Origin: Rhizophagus irregularis
Lineage: Eukaryota > Glomeromycota > Glomeromycetes > Glomerales > Glomeraceae
Length of the DNA stretch: 64,000 nt
Direction of reading: 5' to 3'
NCBI RefSeq assembly: GCF_026210795.1
Contig: NC_089433.1
Span: 992,001 to 1,056,000, forward strand
Shown: positions 1 to 11,700 of the stretch, one piece after another
How the letters are laid out: the number at the start of each line of letters is the position of its first letter
Numbering within the stretch: position 1 is the first letter of the stretch
Position numbers and translations under genes: made by a program
The notes under the pieces: model-generated
What the model was told of the DNA's origin: nothing
What the model saw: the letters and a program-made list of their open reading frames with translations, nothing else
Databases searched by the model: none

Positions 1-89
1 AGGCTGAAGAAAAAGAATTTGCAGTTTTTGTCATTTGACAATAATGTATCTAATGAAAAGAAAAATAATAAATATATTGTATATTACTT

Positions 90-1227
90 TTACATTAAAA
101 CCACAGGTGCAATTCTTTTCTTACCATTATAAATTAAAGAATTAATTTGCGATAATGTATTTTGCTGCAATATAGACTTGGGACGTTCATAATAAGCCAA
201 AGAGTGAGGATTTTTATGCCGTGACACAGACATCACATCATTATCACTAATTCCTTCACTTTTTGAAATTTGAATAAAGGTTTTTTGTCCACTATGATTT
301 GTGAACTTTCTTTTATCACAATCGATTTCAGTTATTGTTGCAATTTCTTTCATAAGTCCTTTTACCGATTTTTCTCTCATTTGAGCAGATTTGAACCAAT
401 AACCTGTAAACTCAACTATTTGAAATTAAAAGAAAGGTAAAAAAAAATAATAATTTACTACATAATAAATAATTACCTTCATTATTGTTGCAAGGTTGCA
501 AGTAAAATGCATCTTCACAAATTGGTGGTCTTTTACTAAAATAAAGCTCATAATCTTGAATAACAGCATTATCAGCAGGTATTGAAATTACTTCAGCTTT
601 AGAATTAGATTCACTTAAAGATCTCTAATTACACTTAGATCTATAAAATGTAACGTCAATACCACCATCCTTTCTTTTTTTAAATTGTTGTATCTTTAGA
701 TTATAATGCTCTCCACCTCGAAGAGCTAATTCAAAAGTATTATGCCAAAATATGTGTCGTATAAGTCCTTTTGGTAAATCTGGTTGCATTGTGGGATGAT
801 TAATAATTTTCCTAATCTCATCTTGAGTAAAAGCATCTGCACCATGTATTTCACCTAATCCCTAATCAGTTAAAAGTTTGATCTTGCCAGTAATTGCGTT
901 ATATAATTCAGAATATATATTTTTATTTGTAATTTCTTGTGGACGAATTTTAGAATATGTGTTGATATGTCATGCAATAGCAAATCTTGCTGATTTTATT
1001 GATTGTACTGAATATTCAGCTCCATTTTGCTGCTTACATGAAACAAAAAATAAAACAAGTTGACGCTCTAACTCTTCTTTAGAATTCACATCATCTATTT
1101 TTCCAGGTAATCCAATATCCTTACGAAAAGTTTCAAGTGCATTAGTCCAAGTACTTGTAGAATTATGTGTAGCTTTGCCACGAGCTGCTGTTTGCATACT
1201 TTTTATTTTTTCTTCAGTAGGGGCCAT
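90..1227 (-). pseudogene. Decayed tyrosine recombinase (Crypton/DUF3504-like)
   Basis: The minus strand reads as one protein from 1227 down to 90: an 85-residue N-terminal part (1227-973), then a middle region with in-frame stops near 970, 864 and 628, a 73-bp GT-AG intron (476-404), and a C-terminal part ending at 90. The C-terminus carries the tyrosine-recombinase signature NHSGQKTFIQ, then SRHK, then the candidate nucleophile in YYERP. In active family members the HxxR box has arginine where this copy has glutamine (HSGQ), so a catalytic residue is also lost. Related domains occur in Crypton transposons and in ZMYM2/3-type host proteins. Three stops plus the lost arginine argue for a dead element copy. 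An ATG with a GT-type donor near 1345 could be an upstream exon, but its phase does not match. Confidence 0.75.
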
Positions 1228-1489
1228 ATATGTGAAAGTTTCTTTATTCTAAAAAAAAATCTTTAATAAAATGCAAAAAAAAAATAAAATAAAATATTAA
1301 CTGAATGAATACAAATAAATATTACTTTTGAGATTTTTGTGGTGGCATTATTATAAAAATACTAAAGAGTCAGCAAGAGAAAAAAGCACAATTTGTAAAT
1401 CATTTTTTCAATATAAACAGTAAAAAATTAAACTTTTAAATAAACTTTTTTAAGCTTTTAAATGTTATGGTCAGTTCCAAACGATAATA

Positions 1490-1639
1490 ATATTATTGTA
1501 CAGGGGGCAAAATCACTTATTTTATAGGTCAATGTATGATTGGTTACTAATTTTGCCACTGACGTGGCAAAATTAAAACCAATCATACATTGACCTATAC
1601 TAAAATAAGTGATATTGCTCCTCCCCTATACAATAATAT
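1490..1639. mobile_element. Foldback MITE-like element
   Basis: A near-perfect palindrome of about 150 bp. The left arm (1490-1560) and right arm (1565-1639) are reverse complements with a four-base centre (tgac) and a few small mismatches. The outer ends read atattattgta and its complement. It has no coding capacity and lies between the recombinase relic and the Kelch gene's 3' end. The structure fits a non-autonomous foldback element; the superfamily cannot be named from the sequence. Confidence 0.7.
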
Positions 1640-1747
1640 ATAATTAAAAGCAAATTAAAAAGGTTAAAATGTCTGGTCATACATAGTATGTTCATGTAAT
1701 CATCATGTTATATGTGTATTTATCGCCCATCTAATACTCTATAAAAC

Positions 1748-3332
1748 TTAACAGTTAATTGCATGTTTAGCTTGGGGAGCATATATAAGAGTTTTCTTTC
1801 TACAATATAATAAGTAACTAACAGATATAATAATTATTACAGTTGCAATACCACCAGTTGTTCCACCTATTATTGCTGCATGATCTGCTCCAGGTGATTT
1901 AGCTGGATAGGCTATTTTTGTATTATTTGGAGTAGTTGCAATACTACCAGATGTTCCACCTATTATTGCCGATTTAGCTGTTTTTGTAATAATTGGAGTA
2001 AAACTTTTAACCCACTTATAATTATTTTTTTCGCTCACATCAATCATATGAATCTGATCACTAAAAACATCGTCAGTAGTATGTCCTAAATAATATAATA
2101 ATTTGAAGAAAAATTAAATAAACTTAATTCAAGTAAAGCAAGACTTCATCAATACAACATTCTCACCAAATGCAATAATCATATAATTTCCAACAAGAGT
2201 AGCCGTATGATCACTGAATGGTGCAGAGCTAGGTGCAGGATCGATATTAGGAAAGGACCATGTAAAGGGGTCTACTTTGGTATCTAAAACTGATATTTGA
2301 TCGGGAACAGGGGATCCCATTTTGTTTATTCCTCCATAAATAATAATAAGACCATCTTGTGCTAGAAATTATTTAATCCATTTTATTAAAAATATTTATT
2401 TAAAATCTAATATATGTATTTTTAAATTTTGATATATACTTAAGACCGCTGTGTGTGAAGCTCTAAGTGATGGTTCAATTCCACTTGTACTCTATGAATA
2501 ATTGAGTTGTAACAAGTTTTGTGCATTAAGTAGCAGAGAATAAAAAATTGGCATAAATACCCTTCTCCTTTACGAAATTATTTACCATATTTCTCCATGT
2601 TCCATCATTGGTATCATATATATAAATATTCCGAAACTGCGTTAATATAATAAACATACAGTCAATTAAAATAATTACGTATCTAATAATGATAAAAATA
2701 ATTCAAAATAGTCGTACATTAACCCACAAACCATTTATTCTTTCGCCGATATAAGCAATTCTTCCATCTGGTAATAAGATCTCCGGAGCAAGAGAATTTG
2801 TTATATTAAATTCATACGATACTGTATTCCAGTGGGTAGTATCTATACTAATGGTCATCATATATTTATTAACATTATCAGGGTAACCATATATATATAT
2901 ATATGATCCATTTTTATTACAGACGGCTGATGACCATTGAACATTACTGATTACTGTACCCGGAACCCACTCTTTGTTATTAATAAATCTATAAGAAAAA
3001 CTTTCTTTAGAAACTCTACAAATTAGAAAGATCGTATCTTTGTTAGGACCACAAATAGTTGATACCCCATTATAATGAGGATAAATTTGACGAGCATCGT
3101 TACTTAAATCAACTATTAGTAAAGTAGAATCCAAATTAAAAGGTATTGAAACGTCTAAATAAAAAAAATCATTGGTACCAGCAGGATATTTTTTTGTCAT
3201 TCCACCAAAAAAATAAATTTTATTGTCCATATAACTTGCGGTGTGACCAATACGTCCAACAAGTGTATAAGGACTAATAATAATTAATTGAGAAAAAAAA
3301 ACAAAAAAGAATATAGAATATCGAAAATACAT
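1748..3332 (-). CDS. Kelch-repeat (galactose-oxidase-like) secreted, membrane-anchored protein
   Basis: Five exons on the minus strand: 3332-2718, 2636-2586, 2491-2440, 2361-2167 and 2085-1748. All four introns (81, 94, 78 and 81 bp) are GT-AG and phase-consistent, giving 416 residues. Residues 1-20 form a signal peptide rich in Phe and Ile. The body is a Kelch beta-propeller: repeats show the typical HTA...GG strand pairs (HTASYMDNKIYFFGG; HTAVLTQDGLIIIYGG; HTATLVGNYMIIAFG). Near the C-terminus a membrane helix (IIIISVSYLLYC) is followed by a short basic tail (RKK). Just before it the peptide AIIGG(T)xGxIAT occurs twice, a small internal duplication. Such proteins are numerous in Rhizophagus; a cell-surface or extracellular binding role is inferred. 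Galactose-oxidase catalytic residues were not checked, so no enzyme activity is claimed. Confidence 0.85.
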
Positions 3333-4840
3333 TTAATATGTTTAAAATAACAAATTAAACACATTCATTTGGTAATATGCTACAAGTCCACAACAGTGCA
3401 AAAAAAATTTACGAGCGATAAAGTAAAAATTGAAATTCAATATAGGACTAAATATTTATGTGTTGCCTATGATTAAATAGCGAATTATTTAGCCTGTATA
3501 AGTTAGGTTTTGTTACACACTTAGCTTCTTTAGTATAGATAATGAGACATGTCATATTTGTACATGATTTGCAATCAATCATTGGATGTTGCACGCGGTT
3601 ATTAGCTTTTTACTACAACTACAACGTGCTTCTGATTACGAGTACATGTAACTACTTTACCATTACGTACTACCTAACTACGTAATTATATTTTTTTTAC
3701 ATGACTACATGACTACGTGATATATTATGTACTCATAGTCACACCTGCATTGTAGTTGTAGTAATTAAATATATAATCTGTTGCACGTCTATCTTGGTAT
3801 ATAAAATGCACTATATATATTTCTGGTTGCTTACCAGAAATAATTCATTTATGTTAAAATAATATACTGTAAATTTCATATGTTTCTGTTATTTGCATTT
3901 AAATTTTAGTTTAAGACCTTGCAAATTTTAATTGTTAAGTTCTTTTATCACGGTTTAAATCATGATAATATGGAGGTAATCCAGCTGTATAATTTTGCCC
4001 TCTTAAAATTTTGGTAGTAAAACATCTAATACGGAAACGAGAACTTTCCTCTCTCACTCTCTTCTTTATCTTCACTATAGGAATGGAAACGACTCAGTTA
4101 GCAGTTCTGCGAGCCAAACCAAGTCAGAGTGAGCCTAACCGATAGGACCCCAGACTTTCAAACGAGTCACATGACGTTATACAAATTTCCAAAAAAGTAA
4201 ATTGAACTGACGATCACTAAATCTAATTGTTCGGCTTGGACCTACTTCCCTCTATCCTTATTGTTATTATATTCCAGCATTTATTAATATGTTTAACTTT
4301 TATCTTACATATTTTTAGAGACAAAAAGTGAAAAATGAATAAGTTCTTATAATATTTTATTCTGGATGGATAGATTTTTTTGTTATTGTTTGATCAATAA
4401 TAGTGTGATCATGTATAATTAGCCTAAGAATAATCTTTTTTCGATAATGGTAAAATATTTTTCTTTCTCAAAAATGCAACTTCCCATATATCATGTCTAG
4501 TAATTCGTGGTGCATTACAATTTACATAGAAAATTTAAATATTTTAAATTACCTTGAAAAATACATGCTTAATCCAGTATAATAAATAAACACGCTAGAC
4601 TAAAATTGAATATCAAAATCCTTACATAAACTTAATTCTTTGGTTAGACTAACTATTAATGGCGCAATATAATTATTTTTTCGTCTGATTTTTCAGAAAT
4701 TACTTTAGTAATTTCATTTCCTAATAATCCTAATACCAATTAAAGGTCGCAAACTAGTTTTTCAAATACAAATGAAACATTAACTAACACATCTATAGTT
4801 ATTAATGAACGGCAGATAAAAAGAGTCGTATAAGTCATCA
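3333..4840. other. Intergenic, AT-rich; one foldback element
   Basis: No gene seen. The stretch holds the foldback element at 3609-3765 and a slightly GC-richer patch at about 4080-4290 with no readable coding frame. Upstream of the Kelch gene start (3333-3400) there is no clear TATA box. Confidence 0.5.
3609..3765. mobile_element. Foldback MITE-like element, ACTAC-rich
   Basis: Terminal inverted repeats of about 17 bp: TTACTACAACTACAACG at 3610 and CATTGTAGTTGTAGTAA ending at 3764, one mismatch. The interior is full of ACTACGTA/TACATG-type words that also pair across the centre. No coding capacity. Confidence 0.5.
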
Positions 4841-4978
4841 AAATTTGGTGTATTTACAGATGATGATAATTCTCTTGAAGAAGTTCGCCTATTGAAAAGG
4901 TTGATATACTTGCACATTGGAAGGCAAAATCAAAAGATCTACAATGTTCCAAGTGAACAAATGTTTAGTATAGCAGAG

Positions 4979-5308
4979 TAGGACCCCGAGCTATTCAGGT
5001 CCTGGTTATTTGCTTAGAATGAGCCAAAATCATGTAGATCACTTCCATTTGTGCATAATGCCGGCCAGCATTACATAGTGCGTCCCTGAAGAAATGCGTA
5101 GAGCTAATAGTAAATGTGTGCTGATCTCCTATGTATTGTATATAACGGTATCAGGACATTTCGCCGAAAGCCATTTCGCCGAAAAATAATCTCTGGCCTG
5201 AGTTATTTATAATTCTGCATAATGTTGGCCCTATTTTTCGGCGAAACGTCCTTTCGGCGAAATGGCTTTCGGCGAAATGTCCTGATACCGTATATAACTC
5301 GGGTCCTA
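4979..5308. mobile_element. 330-bp TIR element inserted in the hAT relic
   Basis: Starts TAGGACCCCGAG and ends CTCGGGTCCTA, terminal inverted repeats with one extra C. It is flanked on both sides by GCAGAG (4973-4978 and 5309-5314), a likely 6-bp target-site duplication. Removing the element and one duplication restores a continuous reading of the surrounding transposase. It has no coding frame, so it is non-autonomous. It contains the second element at 5146-5290. Confidence 0.65.
5146..5290. mobile_element. 145-bp MITE with TTTCGGCGAAAT repeats, nested
   Basis: A perfect outer inverted repeat (CGGTATCAGG...CCTGATACCG), each arm carrying two copies of the word TTTCGCCGAAA or its complement. 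It is flanked by TATATAA on both sides (5139-5145, 5291-5297), consistent with a 7-8 bp target-site duplication. It sits inside the element at 4979-5308, making it the youngest of three nested layers. Confidence 0.75.
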
Positions 5309-5425
5309 GCAGAGTTTACAATAGATCCAACAAGAAATCTCTGAATCCAGAAAAAGTGTGCATCTCTTTGTCTTATATTAACTTGGTTCGCAGCAGGATT
5401 AATTGAAGAAGATCTTATGAACTAG

Positions 5426-7800
5426 TAGAATACTATAAATACAAAGTTGTTATAACTGTAAAAACATCTTAACAGACGTACCTGACTCGCTATGAAACAA
5501 CAACTTTATGATCATTACTCCAAGACAATATCCCAACTTTTGTTCTTCCAAATACTTGAGTTCAGATTCTGAAATCAAATTCTTCTTATATCAACCTAAC
5601 GCCTTTCTAAGATGGACACTATCTGCTGGATCTGACAATATGCTATCACCTTAAAACCACGCTCGCTTAAAACATTACCAAATATGAGAGTTTTTTTTTA
5701 TGTTCCTTTTGGGAGATATAAAAATAAATTTTAAAAGCCGATCAAAACCCAGCTTTATCTTTCTTACAATACCGCGCACCAGAAAAATGTAAAATTCTTT
5801 TCTTCATTTTTCAAAGTTATATTATAATATGCGTTGTAAAGCAGGAAAAATAAAACGTTCCAAGCTATAGAATCAGCAGCAAATGAATGGAATGATGAAA
5901 TGATGATGACTCCAGTGATAGATCATTTATAGGACAATATAATAATAAGTCAACTGTTTATCATGTGATAAATAATGCGTATATGTGAAATTTTATTTGT
6001 CTGCTTATATTTTATTGCTAATCGTATCTTATTCACGGAATTTATAGCCTCAAATGCTTAGATTTTTAGTTATTTTTTCCGTAAATATATCATATTCACA
6101 GAGTTCTTACAAAATTACGGATAAAACATTTTATAAGGAGGAATTATTTAAAAAACTTCAAAGAATAAAGAAATACATGGCAAAGGCATGTAATATAACG
6201 AAAATAATGAAATATTTGAAATCACAAGCTTCTAAAAAAAAATGAATTCAAATCAAGAGATATTGTAAATTATAATAAAACTTTAAAACAAAATGTTATA
6301 CAAGTAATAATGTTACGTAAATTATGGATCAAATTTTAGATCAATTAAATGTATAAATTAAGTCTCTTAGTTGCTAACTATAATTAATTATTGAAACAAA
6401 AAATCGTATAATAGGTCGTTAACGTTTGTACAGTACAAATTCTTCATTCGCAACATTAAGGTGGTGATCAAACACCTAACCTATACTAATTCCTATCCTC
6501 TACCAAGGGTCTTCACTATGCTACCGAAAGGTTGAAAGATGACTTTGTCTTATCGAATTATTGGTATCATCTGAATGTGCAATCTACAAAGTCCAAGCGT
6601 CTATTAATAACTGTATTACTGTTAATTCATGCTTGTCGTTTTAAAAAGCTCTACAGTAAAAGTTTATGTTGTTAGGAGGATGAGCCGATACTTTAATAAT
6701 TTATTACTTAATACTATTAGTTTTTTATACAACTAATAGTTTTTTATTCCTTTTTCATGTAAAAACAGTTTTAGATAACGGAAATAAAGAAAGTCTTTTA
6801 AGCATTTTGTTATTATTATGTTTATTATTTAAATTTTTTTATTAAAAAACTCAACAAGAATGGTGTCTACTACGAAGACGGTAGTCAACTACTGAAACAA
6901 AATCACTTTTTTCCACAAAATTTAATAATAAAGTTTTTTCAACACGCTATTTAAATTTCTTAAAAACATCCAGCGGCGATTTTATAAATCGCCATACGGT
7001 AAAAAGAATATAAATATAACAAACAAAAATAAAAAATAAATTCTCAGTATTAACAAATAACGCGTCTATTATTAACTGTATGCTATATTTAATTTATGTA
7101 TATACAATGAAGTTGGTGGCTTGTGTCTGTCTCCCATTATAAGTATAGGTTGTTAATAAGTTGAAGATATATAGCAAACATGACTCGTCATGATTAAGTA
7201 GTTAAAAGCTACAATATAATCATGAGTCATCTTATGTTGAATTTTCCGATTTAACCGTACGTATTGTAACTATTGTTTGTAATATTGTTGAGTAATCGAT
7301 TACAAACATTGATATCATTCATATACAAAGTTTATACAATATTTATACAATCCTTTTTCTTTTTTTTTAATATACATCTCTCTCCTATTCTTCGATCCTT
7401 TAGAAAAAAGGTAACTCAACTTTTCACACAACTAAATACTTTTTTTTCATGCGCAAATAAATACTTTTTTTTCACGCACAAACAATTTTTTCACGTCACG
7501 CAAATGAATACTTTTTTTCATGCAAATAATATCTAGGTATTATCAAATATCTCAAAACCATTTCCGGATAACATTTAATAACTTCAACCATTTCCGTAAT
7601 AACGTCTGATATCTCATAACTTCAACCGGTCCGTAATGACATCATTTCACTGGTATTTATTTCTTTATTTTATTTTCCTCTTCTTGCGTTTTCTTTTCTC
7701 TTTATTCGTTTTATTTTATTACTTATTTATTCTTCTTATTTATTTATTCGTTTTTTTATATTTATTTTTTTTCCTACTTTTTGGATATTACAATGTTAAA
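5426..7800. other. Intergenic, relics only
   Basis: No intact gene. Minus-strand 5645-5465 reads as a coding-like fragment with one stop (SDPADSVHLRKALG...SESELKYLEEQKLGY), family not recognised. At 6029-6100 lies a decayed relative of the element at 42118-42318. At 7430-7530 short words (aatacttttttt + catgcgcaaa) are repeated three to four times. Confidence 0.4.
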
Positions 7801-8028
7801 GGATCTAGTACTGGTAGGTATTCTTTGATGTAAGAAGTGTCTAGTAGGTACATTCAAGTGGTGTATCGATTTGAGTTTCCAGTTGATCCCTGGTTTGTGT
7901 CTATGATGATGACATGCCTACTTAGCTTTTTGGTACATGGTAGCCAACTTTCAGGACCAGCATGGGCACTCAACAACCGATACAGCAATGACATTTTTCA
8001 CTAACTTTTGATAAAATCTATTTTGTAG
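7801..8028 (+). repeat. Upstream copy of the duplicated intron
   Basis: This copy comprises the last about 13 bases of an exon-like end (ggatctagtactg), a GT at 7814, and the whole intron to a TTTTGTAG acceptor at 8028. It matches the spliced intron of the next gene (8201-8418) with only four substitutions and one 3-nt indel. The reading before it (VKGSSTG) resembles the end of that gene's first exon (VRGISSTG) in the same phase. After its acceptor the sequence differs and would meet a stop at once, so it may be a 5' UTR intron, an alternative-exon donor or a decayed duplicate. Confidence 0.8.
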
Positions 8029-8070
8029 ATTAGCGTACATCGGTATAATCCATTTTGGTTTCATTGATAG

Positions 8071-8798
8071 ATGCCACAACAGCCACGTCAACGAACCCGT
8101 AGACTTCACCATGGTTTCATGGGTGAATGTAAAAGGGTGGTGAGAGGTGAGATAAGAGCTAGGAATTATCAAAACGAGGTTAGAGGGATCTCTAGTACTG
8201 GTAGGTATTCTTTAATGATGTAAGAAGTGTCTAGTAGGTACATTCAAGTGGTGTATCGATTTGAGTTTCCAGTTGATCCCTGGTTTGTGTCTATGATGAT
8301 GACATGCCTACTTAGCTTTTTGGTACATGGTAGCCAACTTTCAGGACCAGCATAGGCACTCAACAACCGATACAGTAATGGCATTTTTCACTAACTTTTG
8401 AAAAAATCTATTTTGTAGGTTATGAAGTTCGAGCTAGGGATCATGCTCTAGCTGATTTTGAGGCGTATGTGGATCAATTGATTGCTAATAGGCAGAGTCC
8501 TATTGCTCCAGCTTATTCTTACTCTGAAGGGATGTTGGGTCAATTAAGCACAGATATCTTGACTGATCCGGGAATTGATCCATACGTATTTTATTACTGT
8601 GATGATAATAATTTTGGTTGTTTGTGTGGCCATGTGCATAATTCTGTTAAGCTGGTCCATCGATGTCATAGATCATTAATTTGGTGTGCATATAATAGGT
8701 ATGATGGTTGTAATTATTTGATGAGGGTTTTAAATTGGGTTCAGGATCATGTAGCTAAATTTGTTAATTATTATGATAATGGAATGTATAAGTATTAG
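8071..8798 (+). CDS. Two-exon Arg-rich orphan protein with long intron
   Basis: Exon 1 is 8071-8200 and exon 2 is 8419-8798; the 218-bp GT-AG intron is phase 1 and joins ...ISSTG to YEVRARD, giving 169 residues. The family is not recognised. The N-terminus is strongly basic (RQRTRRLHHG; CKRVVRGEIRAR), there is no signal peptide or membrane helix, and exon 2 holds a Cys/His cluster (CDDNNFGCLCGHVH, then HRCHR, then WCAYNRYDGC) that could bind a metal. Ending is MYKY. Base composition is GC-richer than the surroundings. The intron is two to three times longer than the others here and is nearly identical to the segment upstream at 7814-8028. The start was chosen because stops (TGA TAG) directly precede ATG 8071. 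Function unknown. Confidence 0.55.
8186..8418 (+). repeat. Second copy of the duplicated intron
   Basis: Matches 7801-8028, including the last bases of the preceding exon. Both copies keep GT at the left and TTTTGTAG at the right. The intron holds the word ATGATGATGA and several short complementary words, but no clear C/D snoRNA pair (no CTGA box seen). Confidence 0.8.
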
Positions 8799-11700
8799 GA
8801 CTATGGTAAATTTTCATAATGCTGATTTTGAGGCAAGAGAGGAACATTGTATTTGTATCATTATTATTAATTAATTGTATTATCACAATGTTATTTTAAA
8901 ATATCTAACAGAATAGACATATACTGTATATTAATTTGCGTGAGTGATAACTTTTTGAATTAAAAAAGAAAATAATAAATTGTTAAATAGAATAAATAAA
9001 AGAATTTAACAAAAAAAAAAACTTTATAAAAAAATTCTTACTTAGAAGTGAAATATGCAAAATAATTAAATTACACTTTACAGAAATAAATATCTTTGAA
9101 ACGGAGGAACCCATGTTCAGGTTTACATAAAACATAAACGTTATATGGATACAATTATTGTTAATGACAAAAAATTGCTATTAAATTTTAAATTGTACAT
9201 CTAAAGGAATTTGTTTGATATAGTAAGGAATAGATATTGATGAGATCTGAATTTTTGGAGTTAATATTGCTGAAAGTGAAGATGACATTAAAAATTTGGA
9301 ACAATATATTGATACCTATCCGCCTAACGCCTATTAAATGGTTAGATATGAGTTTCATAAATCTTCAAAAAAAGTACATTTGTATTATTATACAATCGCG
9401 ACTACTTGTAAGGATGTTTCACCTCTTTAACATCCTACCGTTAACCTTATTAAAAAAAAAAGGTTATAAAAAAAAAGTTTTTTTTTCATTTGTATAAGGT
9501 CTGCCTGCAATGAATTTGTTGAAAATAGTTAAAAATTTAATTTATCGAAATAAAATAAATAAAATGCAATTTATTTTTTAAAAGTTTATCCTTTTTTAAA
9601 CGGCTCACGGTTCACGCCCTCGATGGATAGAAATCATCCGTTAATTCCGTTAATTCAAAATTTTGGTATATCGATACGTTATTTCATTGTTTTATTAATT
9701 ATTCATATCCGTCCACAAAATTTTAAATGTTTCGTATCACATTAAAATCTTGTTTCTAATAAATAATTTTTTTTAATAAAAAATTGCGTAATTATTTTCG
9801 TGATTGCGTGGTACGCAGTCGTTGCACACTTCATCTTTTTACCCAACTAGTATAAAATTAAAATGTTCATTAAATTTTTAGAATTCATTTGAGGTTGTCG
9901 CTAAATATTCACTAAAATTTTAATTTAATGCACGATCTGAAATGATAATATATATCGAAAAAATTACTTACCTTAATTATTGACTTCTTAAGCGTTCAAG
10001 CGTTCTTAATAATTATTTATTCATTTCTTCTTGTTCTAGTTTCTCAAATTATAAAGAAATAACATTTTATTTAAAACATGACTTCAAATTATTCAACTAA
10101 AAAGTTTTTAATTTTCATATTTAAACAAAATATTTATTAAAAAAAGTAAAGTTTATTTATTTATATACTGTATAATTAAAATGAAATCTAAAAAGTGATG
10201 TGAATAAATTTTATGTTAATGAGAGAAATTTGTGGATTATATGTTGAAAGGTAAGAAAAAAAAAAATTTAACAACAAATGAACTGACATAGTATAAATTA
10301 TTTGACATTCTTCCAAAATTTCTCAAATTAAAAACGTTAATACTCAATAAATACTATGAAAGAGTAATATATCTCAAAAATGTTAGAAATCTACATATTT
10401 AACAAAATTATGATCAAACTAAATATAAACCTCAAGTTGTTCAGGCCAAGCTGAATAAATTTTACCAAAACCACCAATGGTAATATAAGTAATATCTTTA
10501 ACTATTCCGCCTAATCTTTGCAGCTCGCGAGTAACTAAACAGTCACTCTTGAACTGCAAAAATTAAGTATCACGACTATTAGTCTTTTTTCATTTAATAT
10601 CGACCAGCTCGAAACCTCATTCAAGAACTCTGAGCTTGAGCTGCATTCTGAAATTTCTTTATAGCCACTATATATGTATCTGCAATTTCGAACTATTAAT
10701 AAGAAGTTCAGGAGAGCCGTGAATATTGTATGAACGAAAATGTGGTTTTTGTGAAAGTTACGATTATTGAAGTTTATATGTGCAAATTGTACCATGTCGC
10801 ATTCCGAAATTTCTTTGTATTGTTTCAGCATTAATATTAATGAGAATTGTGTGAAAAAAAACAGAGTTTAACCTTTTTTTTTCAAAAAAAAAAAAGGATT
10901 TATATTTAATACGTTGCGTAATCGTGTAACAACAACGTTAGACAAAGGAATTTAGGTTTATTCATTATATCATGTGAATTATGCAAATTCTGATTGGCTC
11001 AGATTTGAACAATATATTATATTAGATCATAGCTACGATTACTCAAAATTACTCAAAATTACAATACCCCTTGTTCGATCTAATACTGACAAAGCGAAAA
11101 AAATACCTTTTAAAATATTTACTTAAACTGCTTTCGTAATTATTTCTTTTCACGTAATTAGATACGTAAGCAGTATTATTCGGTTATTCGAATAACGCCC
11201 ACTTGCTTTTAACCAAAGTTACAGGTTAACCGATTAAAGTTAAACCAATTAAAACGCTGATTATTCCAGATCATCGAATAAAGTCCTAAATGGAATATTA
11301 ATTCTTCTACTGCGTTCAAAGACAATACTTTGTCGGATCATGGCAAAACTTCCTTAATATGGAAAATTATCATTTCAATAAAAATAAATAAATAATTTTT
11401 AGATTCTTTGTTTTATAAACTATTATGTTAAGCCCTTATCATTGTGTTAATCATAAGACACTATAAATTAAAACATATAAGGCAATTCTAATCGCAACAA
11501 AAGAAAATATTAATGGGCGTACAAAATAATTGTAACCAATCACTAAGCGGAATCGGAGTAAATAGGGCGGTTCTATTTGTTATACGAAAAAAAAAAAATT
11601 TTATTGTAAATGAGAATCCTAAATAGAAAATATTAATAGTAATTAAAAAATCAAGCGTTATCATCATTGCAAACATGGAAATTTATGAAAAACAACAAAT

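Larger units (their letters stand above)
4841..5425 (+). pseudogene. hAT-type transposase C-terminal relic, interrupted
   Basis: Reading fragments match the C-terminal dimerisation region of hAT transposases: FGVFTDDDNS, then in a shifted frame EKVDILAHWKAKSKDLQC, then VPSEQMFSIAE, and after the inserted elements FTIDPTRN and FAAGLIEEDLMN ending in TAG at 5423-5425. At least one frameshift and one stop (after PTRNL) disable it. The reading is broken at 4978/5309 by an inserted foldback element flanked by a GCAGAG direct repeat; across that insertion the frame continues from SIAE to FTID. Family assignment rests on the SEQxFS...GLIEED pattern. Confidence 0.6.

Noticed and set aside
7273-7833. 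Phe/Leu-rich open frames that look like membrane proteins
   Set aside because: Product of T-rich DNA; only the last codons before 7814 resemble a real exon end.
8201-8418. C/D-box snoRNA in the duplicated intron
   Set aside because: A C-box-like ATGATGA is present but no CTGA D box and no closing stem were seen.
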